10,279 bases of DNA from Chitinophagaceae bacterium UBA5175 (lineage in GTDB: Bacteria; Bacteroidota; Bacteroidia; Chitinophagales; Chitinophagaceae): positions 693 through 10,971 of the forward strand of contig DHWT01000274.1 in assembly GCA_002413325.1 (NCBI GenBank), in the 5' to 3' direction. This document shows positions 6,432 to 10,279 of the stretch, in pieces (within the stretch, counting starts at the first letter, position 1; every line of letters starts with the position of its first letter). A program made the position numbers and the translations under genes. Below the pieces are notes generated by a model. That model was not told where the DNA came from and searched no databases. It saw only the letters and a list, made by a program, of their open reading frames with translations.

Positions 6432-8279
6432 TTAATAACCGCGCACATTCTTGCCTTCCATATAGTTGATAAAGGCTTTGTTGACGACGCGGTTGCCGCC
6501 CGGGGTGGGGTAATTGCCTGTGAAATACCAGTCACCGGTGTTGGTGGGGCAGGCTTCGTGAAGGGATTCGATGGTTTGGTAGATCACTTCTACCGGGGTT
6601 GTAATTTCCGGCGGGGTGATCAGTCTGGCTATTGTATCTGAGAGTTCCTGCGTAGTGAATGGTTTATATACCTGGCGGACGATATTCTCGGTATGCAGCT
6701 GACCCAGGCGTTCCAGTTCTTTGCAATGATCATACATTTCGGTAAGGCAATTGGATTTTCCGCGTTCATGCATGAGGGTTATGGCCGCGCGAAACGCAAT
6801 AAAATCGCCCAGTTTACTCATGTCGATCCCATAACAATCCGGATAACGGATCTGGGGAGCTGAGGAAACGATGATGATTTTTTTCGGCTCGAGCCTCGCC
6901 AGCATGCGCACAATGCTTTCCCGCAGGGTGGTTCCGCGAACAATGGAATCGTCAATTACCACCAGGGTATCCAGCCCTTTCTCCACCGTGCCGTAGGTAA
7001 TATCATATACGTGCTGGACCATTTCCTTGCGGCTGATATCTGCAGTAATGAATGTGCGCATCTTGACATCCTTGATCGCAATTTTTTCAATCCGGATTTT
7101 CCGGTTGATCATTTGCGAAAGTTTATCTTCCGTCAGATCATTTCCCCAGGATAGAATCCGTTGGATCATGACCTTTTTCAGGTAGTCGTCCAGGCCTTTC
7201 CACATGCCGTAAAAAGCGACTTCCGCTGTATTGGGGATGAAAGAAAATATGCTGTTTTTAAGGTCGTGGTTAACTGCATTCAGGATTTGTTCACTCAGGT
7301 TATAGCCCAGTGCTATGCGTTCCCGGTAGATTTTTTCATCGCTGCCCCTTGAAAAATAGATCCGTTCAAAACTACAGGCGCGACGTTCTTTGGCCGGAAT
7401 TATTTGTTCCACTGAAAACCTTCCGTCCGATTTTGCTATCAGGGCATTTCCGGGCATCAGTTCCAGTACTTCATTTTCTCCCAGGTTGAAAACGGTGCGG
7501 ATGGCTGAACGTTCCGAAGCCGCAATAATGATTTCATCATCGGCATAATAATAAGCAGGCCGTATGCCGTGTGCATCCCGGAAAACAAACCCGTCTCCGT
7601 TACCTGCGAGTCCGCCCACGGTAAATCCGCCATCGAAAAGCGGCAGGGCCCTTTGCAACACTTTTTTGAGATCCAGTTCCATCGGCATTTCTTCGTCTGC
7701 CTGCACGATGAAATGGTGGATCACCTCCATCATGGCCGCCAGGTCGCTTTGTTTCTGGAATTCACCGGGTTCAATATTAATCAGTGCAAAGAGTTCATCT
7801 GTATTGACCAGGTTGAAATTGCCTGCCAGTGCAAGGTTCCGGGCAGGAATCGTATCCCTTTTTATGAAGGGATGACAGAATTCAACATTGTTCTTCCCCT
7901 GGGTTCCATAGCGGAGATGGCCCAGCAGGAGTTCGCCCATCATCGAAATATGTCCTTTTAAAAGTCCGGGATGCCGGGTGATATCGGGTTGATATTTTTC
8001 CAGGTCATTTACTTCTTCATGGATCTTCGAGAATATATCGGCAATAGGCTGGTTGTTATTGCTGCGCAAACGGTGGAGAAACGGATGACCGGGTTCGATA
8101 TTCAGTTTAACAGAAGCCACACCGGCCCCGTCCTGGCCGCGGTTATGTTGTTTTTCCATCAGCAGGTAAAGCTTGTTCAAGCCATACAATGCCGTACCAT
8201 ATTTCTGGAGATAATAAGAGAAAGGTTTGCGAAGCCTGATGAATGCCAGTCCGCATTCATGTTTAATTTGGTCGCTCAA
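6432..8279 (-). CDS. purF: Amidophosphoribosyltransferase, long Bacteroidota form (class II glutamine amidotransferase)
   Basis: PurF makes 5-phosphoribosylamine from PRPP and glutamine, the first step of purine synthesis. From the TTG at 8279 the product is 615 residues, longer than E. coli PurF (about 505). The N-terminal Ntn amidotransferase domain has KHECG with Cys9 as the presumed nucleophile, and KQHNRGQDGAG. Cys9 must become N-terminal, so a short propeptide is probably removed, as in B. subtilis PurF. The phosphoribosyltransferase domain has SRGSDEKIYRERIALG, FIPNTAE, RTFI and the PRPP loop VIDDSIVRGTT (about 441-451), then the PDCYGIDMSK stretch. Roughly 25-30 extra residues lie between FIPNTAE and RTFI compared with E. 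coli. Cys302 and Cys482 lie near two B. subtilis iron-sulfur ligands, but the C-terminal CxxC is absent (only Cys577). The TTG start is chosen because homologues begin M-S-D-x-I-K-H-E-C-G; an ATG at 8318 would add 13 residues encoded by a GC-rich dyad. Confidence 0.87.
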   Translation of the reverse strand: MSDQIKHECGLAFIRLRKPFSYYLQKYGTALYGLNKLYLLMEKQHNRGQDGAGVASVKLNIEPGHPFLHRLRSNNNQPIADIFSKIHEEVNDLEKYQPDITRHPGLLKGHISMMGELLLGHLRYGTQGKNNVEFCHPFIKRDTIPARNLALAGNFNLVNTDELFALINIEPGEFQKQSDLAAMMEVIHHFIVQADEEMPMELDLKKVLQRALPLFDGGFTVGGLAGNGDGFVFRDAHGIRPAYYYADDEIIIAASERSAIRTVFNLGENEVLELMPGNALIAKSDGRFSVEQIIPAKERRACSFERIYFSRGSDEKIYRERIALGYNLSEQILNAVNHDLKNSIFSFIPNTAEVAFYGMWKGLDDYLKKVMIQRILSWGNDLTEDKLSQMINRKIRIEKIAIKDVKMRTFITADISRKEMVQHVYDITYGTVEKGLDTLVVIDDSIVRGTTLRESIVRMLARLEPKKIIIVSSAPQIRYPDCYGIDMSKLGDFIAFRAAITLMHERGKSNCLTEMYDHCKELERLGQLHTENIVRQVYKPFTTQELSDTIARLITPPEITTPVEVIYQTIESLHEACPTNTGDWYFTGNYPTPGGNRVVNKAFINYMEGKNVRGY

Positions 8280-8287
8280 TTTTTTCT

Positions 8288-8306
8288 GTTTAAAGGCACC
8301 GGATCC
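8288..8306 (-). promoter_or_regulatory. GC-rich dyad in the purF leader
   Basis: CCGGATCC and GGATCCGG lie on either side of a single C, forming a near-perfect 17-base dyad within this stretch. As RNA it could fold as a 7-bp stem with a 3-base loop. It sits about 10-25 bases upstream of the TTG start of purF and downstream of the predicted promoter. It could affect translation initiation or attenuation, or act as a DNA operator. If translation starts at the ATG at 8318, it is instead coding sequence for a Gly/Ser/Pro stretch. Confidence 0.45.
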
Positions 8307-8380
8307 CGGATCCGGCACTCAATTTTCCGTTTTTACGCCTCCGGAGGGCCGGCAGCAGGCTTTGAAACGAAAGTGAAGCG

Positions 8381-8410
8381 CAAAGGTAGTCGAATTTGCG
8401 TAATGAAAAA
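8381..8410 (-). promoter_or_regulatory. Bacteroidota-type promoter of purF
   Basis: Read on the minus strand, TACCTTTG (8388 to 8381) matches every fixed position of the TAnnTTTG -7 box. About 19 bases upstream is a T-run (TTTTT, near 8407-8411) in place of the usual TTG, so the -33 box is only partial. Transcription would start near 8374, giving a leader of about 95 bases before the TTG start, or about 55 before the ATG at 8318. Confidence 0.6.
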
Positions 8411-8450
8411 GTAAGGGGATGCAGAAAATGGTTAAAACCCGGTGGGGGGA

Positions 8451-8500
8451 TGGAAACGGGCTGGTTATCATAACCATATGACTGGAAAACGGGCGGGTGG
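8451..8500. promoter_or_regulatory. 15-bp dyad flanked by direct repeats, between the response regulator and purF
   Basis: TGGTTAT (8462-8468) and ATAACCA (8470-8476) are exact inverted repeats around one C, which looks like an operator for a dimeric regulator. It is flanked by TGGAAACGGGC (8451-8461) and TGGAAAACGGGC (8483-8494), direct repeats that differ by one A. The block lies just after the response regulator stop and about 75 bp upstream of the purF -7 box. No T tract follows on the minus strand, so a terminator reading is weak. Confidence 0.4.
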
Positions 8501-9133
8501 TTATGCCAGGAGGGAGCTGGTATTCATATAATGAATCAGCGAAGCAGCATTTTTCAGCTTTAATTTTTTCAGAATATTATGCCGGTGTACTTCAACCGTT
8601 TTAATCGAAATTTCCAGTTTTAATGAGATATCCTTGGATGAACTGCCATGCCTGACCAGGTTAATGATTTCCATTTCTCTTTCTGTGAGTTTATTAATGG
8701 CGGAAACGGCATCCCGGTTTGCCGTGGCTTCGGATAACAACTCCCGGATTTCACTACATATAAATTTATTTCCCCTGGATACTTCCATGATGGCATTGAC
8801 CATTTCTTCCTTTGATGAATTTTTTGTGACATAACCACTGGCACCCTGCTGTAACATCTTATTTGCATAAGCCGGCTGAGAATGCATGGTAACACCGATA
8901 ATCCGGGTGGATGGGGAAACCTCCCTGATCCGCCGGGTCGCTTCAATACCTGAAAAAGGGCCCATGTTGATATCCATCAGCACCACGTCCGGCTTCATTT
9001 CTTCAGTCATTCTTACGGATTCCTCCGAATTGGAGCAGCATCCGATTACCTTGAACCTTGGATTACGGTTCAGGATATAAGTCCAGGTTTCTCTAATCAG
9101 CTTGTGATCATCCGCAATCAAAATATGAATCAT
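8501..9133 (-). CDS. NarL/FixJ-family response regulator with LuxR-type HTH
   Basis: The 210-residue protein is full length for this family. The receiver domain (about 1-120) has the acidic pair Asp8-Asp9, the phosphoacceptor Asp54 in VLMDINM, Thr82 in GVTMHS, and Lys104 in GYVTKN. The C-terminal domain (about 148-205) is a LuxR-type HTH: LTEREMEIINLVRHGSSSKDI, then the recognition helix around SIKTVEVHRHNILKKL. It should bind DNA as a dimer once phosphorylated. The ATG at 9133 directly precedes the first receiver strand, so the start is secure. No histidine kinase lies next to it in the window, so its partner and target genes are unknown. It follows the surA-like gene on the same strand after a 126-bp gap with no convincing promoter or terminator. 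The nearby dyad at 8462-8476 might be a target, but that is speculation. Confidence 0.93.
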   Translation of the reverse strand: MIHILIADDHKLIRETWTYILNRNPRFKVIGCCSNSEESVRMTEEMKPDVVLMDINMGPFSGIEATRRIREVSPSTRIIGVTMHSQPAYANKMLQQGASGYVTKNSSKEEMVNAIMEVSRGNKFICSEIRELLSEATANRDAVSAINKLTEREMEIINLVRHGSSSKDISLKLEISIKTVEVHRHNILKKLKLKNAASLIHYMNTSSLLA

Positions 9134-9259
9134 ATTCAGTGTTTTCAGATGGTATGTACTGGTTACCGGCTATTTTCACCTTACCCAACTGTAAATTAAC
9201 CAATCGGTTTGAATAATAAAACAGATGATCTTTTTTTCTGTATTTCCCGGGGAAACCGG

Positions 9260-10279
9260 TTAGTTGGCGGATGTAAACTGGCGGGTTTGCCATTTGGAAA
9301 GATTGCCGCAGTTCCGGTAATCCCCGTCAATCATAATATAATAAGTGGAAATCCTGGACTGGAACCAGGTTTGGAGGGCCTTATTCTTTTTTTCTTCCAA
9401 AGCCCGCTGGGCGATCCGGTTATAATCGTCTTTCATATTTTCCCGGTGCGGTTCCGATTTGGAAATAAGATAGATAATGCGAACACCTTTTTTGCCGCGA
9501 TCATCAGAAAATACGGAAGGCTGTGAATACTGTCCGGCATTCAGGTTTGATTTTTTCAGTAACAGCACCATATCCTTATCGAGCTCATCTATTTTCAAAT
9601 AGTTGGATCCGTCGTGGCCCATGAGGATCCCGGCTGTGAACTTGGCATTTTCATCATCACTGTATTTTGCCACCGCTTCTCCGAAGCCAATGGAACCGGA
9701 TACGAGTTGCTGACGTATGGAATCCAGTTTGGCAGTGGCCAGGTCAATTTCCGGTTGTGTTATCTGGGGAATGCGGAGAATATGCCGGATTACGGCATCG
9801 TCGCCGTTGCGGCTAACCATCTGTATGATATGGTATCCGAACTTTGTTTTGATAACAGGTGAAATCTGTCCGTCTTTTAAACGGAAGGCAGCCGCGAGGA
9901 ATACGGGGTCCCATTGTTTTTCGAGCCGGTTGACCTGGTACATTCCCCCCTTGTCTTTGCTTCCGGGATCATCCGAGTATAAAGAAGCCAGGGTTTCAAA
10001 TCGTCTGCTTCCGCTTTCAACCTGTTGCTTGTATTCATTCAGTTCTTCGATGGCAAGCTGCTCAATATCGCGGCTTGCTTTCGGATATACCACGATCTGG
10101 CCGATCTGCAGTTCGGATTCGTAAAAAAGCAGACTGTCCTTGGGAATCCGGTCGTAATATTCCTTTACTTCGGAAGGGGTTATTTTGATACCATCCACAA
10201 TCTTGTTGCGCATGCCCTGGGCCATTCGCTGTTCCTTGATGGGCTGGCGAAACTCTTCCCGCATCTGGTAGATGGACCT
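9260..10279 (-). CDS. SurA-like periplasmic peptidylprolyl isomerase, double parvulin (5' truncated by window edge)
   Basis: The frame stays open to the right edge (R-S-I-Y-Q before the Met at 10264), so the N-terminus, including any signal peptide, lies outside the window. Counting from that Met, residues about 1-45 match the end of a SurA N-domain (REEFRQPIKEQ, then ITPSEVKEYYDRIPKDS). The first parvulin domain spans about 51-152 with YSDDPGS (96-102), GGMYQVNR, GYHIIQ (143-148). The second spans about 157-270 with IRHILRIPQ, YSDDENAKFTAG and RIIYLISKSEPH. The tail (TYYIMIDGDY) is a pattern I associate with Bacteroidota SurA-like proteins. Such proteins fold outer membrane proteins in the periplasm and catalyse prolyl cis-trans isomerisation. 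The second parvulin domain looks more diverged and may be non-catalytic. The stop at 9260 overlaps an AACCGGTT palindrome (9254-9261). It lies upstream of the response regulator on the same strand. Confidence 0.9.
   Translation of the reverse strand, partial: RSIYQMREEFRQPIKEQRMAQGMRNKIVDGIKITPSEVKEYYDRIPKDSLLFYESELQIGQIVVYPKASRDIEQLAIEELNEYKQQVESGSRRFETLASLYSDDPGSKDKGGMYQVNRLEKQWDPVFLAAAFRLKDGQISPVIKTKFGYHIIQMVSRNGDDAVIRHILRIPQITQPEIDLATAKLDSIRQQLVSGSIGFGEAVAKYSDDENAKFTAGILMGHDGSNYLKIDELDKDMVLLLKKSNLNAGQYSQPSVFSDDRGKKGVRIIYLISKSEPHRENMKDDYNRIAQRALEEKKNKALQTWFQSRISTYYIMIDGDYRNCGNLSKWQTRQFTSAN

Noticed and set aside
7564..7961. Plus-strand open frames of 100-130 codons opposite purF
   Set aside because: They lie entirely within purF, show no recognisable domain or start context, and are explained by the codon usage of the real gene on the other strand.
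9134..9259. Possible promoter or terminator between the surA-like gene and the response regulator
   Set aside because: The small TTTCCC/GGGAAA dyad leaves no proper loop and is not followed by T residues on the minus strand. TAATTTAC-like matches to the -7 box are too weak, so nothing is called here.

Overview
The window looks like ordinary chromosomal DNA from a member of the Bacteroidota, most likely close to Chitinophagaceae. This placement comes from protein family traits recalled from memory, not from a search. The traits are a long PurF-like protein with the Bacteroidota-style N-terminus (KHECG, then KQHNRGQDGAG), a PspC-family membrane protein with a beta-rich C-terminal domain, a SurA-like isomerase ending in a Bacteroidota-type tail, lipoproteins with loose lipoboxes, TAnnTTTG-like promoter elements, and starts with little or no Shine-Dalgarno sequence. 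No mobile elements, tRNA, rRNA, CRISPR arrays or phage genes were seen.

Layout. Bases 1-1329 (+) are the 3' part of a PspC-family membrane protein, cut by the window edge and closed by a hairpin terminator at 1350-1380. Then come gcvT (1439-2527, +; T-protein of the glycine cleavage system) and, 57 bp later, a comB-like 2-phosphosulfolactate phosphatase (2585-3316, +). A DUF885 metallopeptidase-like lipoprotein (3310-5118, -) meets comB tail to tail with a 7-bp overlap. A 283-bp AT-rich divergent spacer follows, then an OmpA-domain lipoprotein (5402-6295, +) with a strong intrinsic terminator (6321-6350). The rest is on the minus strand. In transcription order from the right edge it holds a SurA-like double-parvulin isomerase (cut by the window edge), a NarL/FixJ response regulator with no kinase beside it, and a purF-type amidophosphoribosyltransferase with its own recognisable promoter and a structured leader.

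How the genes relate. The set mixes core metabolism (one-carbon/glycine, purine synthesis) with envelope maintenance (OmpA lipoprotein, SurA-like chaperone, DUF885 lipoprotein, PspC-family protein). No tight pathway operon is visible. The only plausible co-transcribed pairs are gcvT-comB and surA-like to response regulator. I found no convincing undescribed system. The points most worth a second look are non-coding: the purF leader (good -7 element, GC-rich dyad, TTG versus ATG start), a 15-bp dyad upstream of it flanked by direct repeats, and mutually exclusive hairpins in the purF 3' region. The comB-like gene may also bear on sulfonolipid metabolism.
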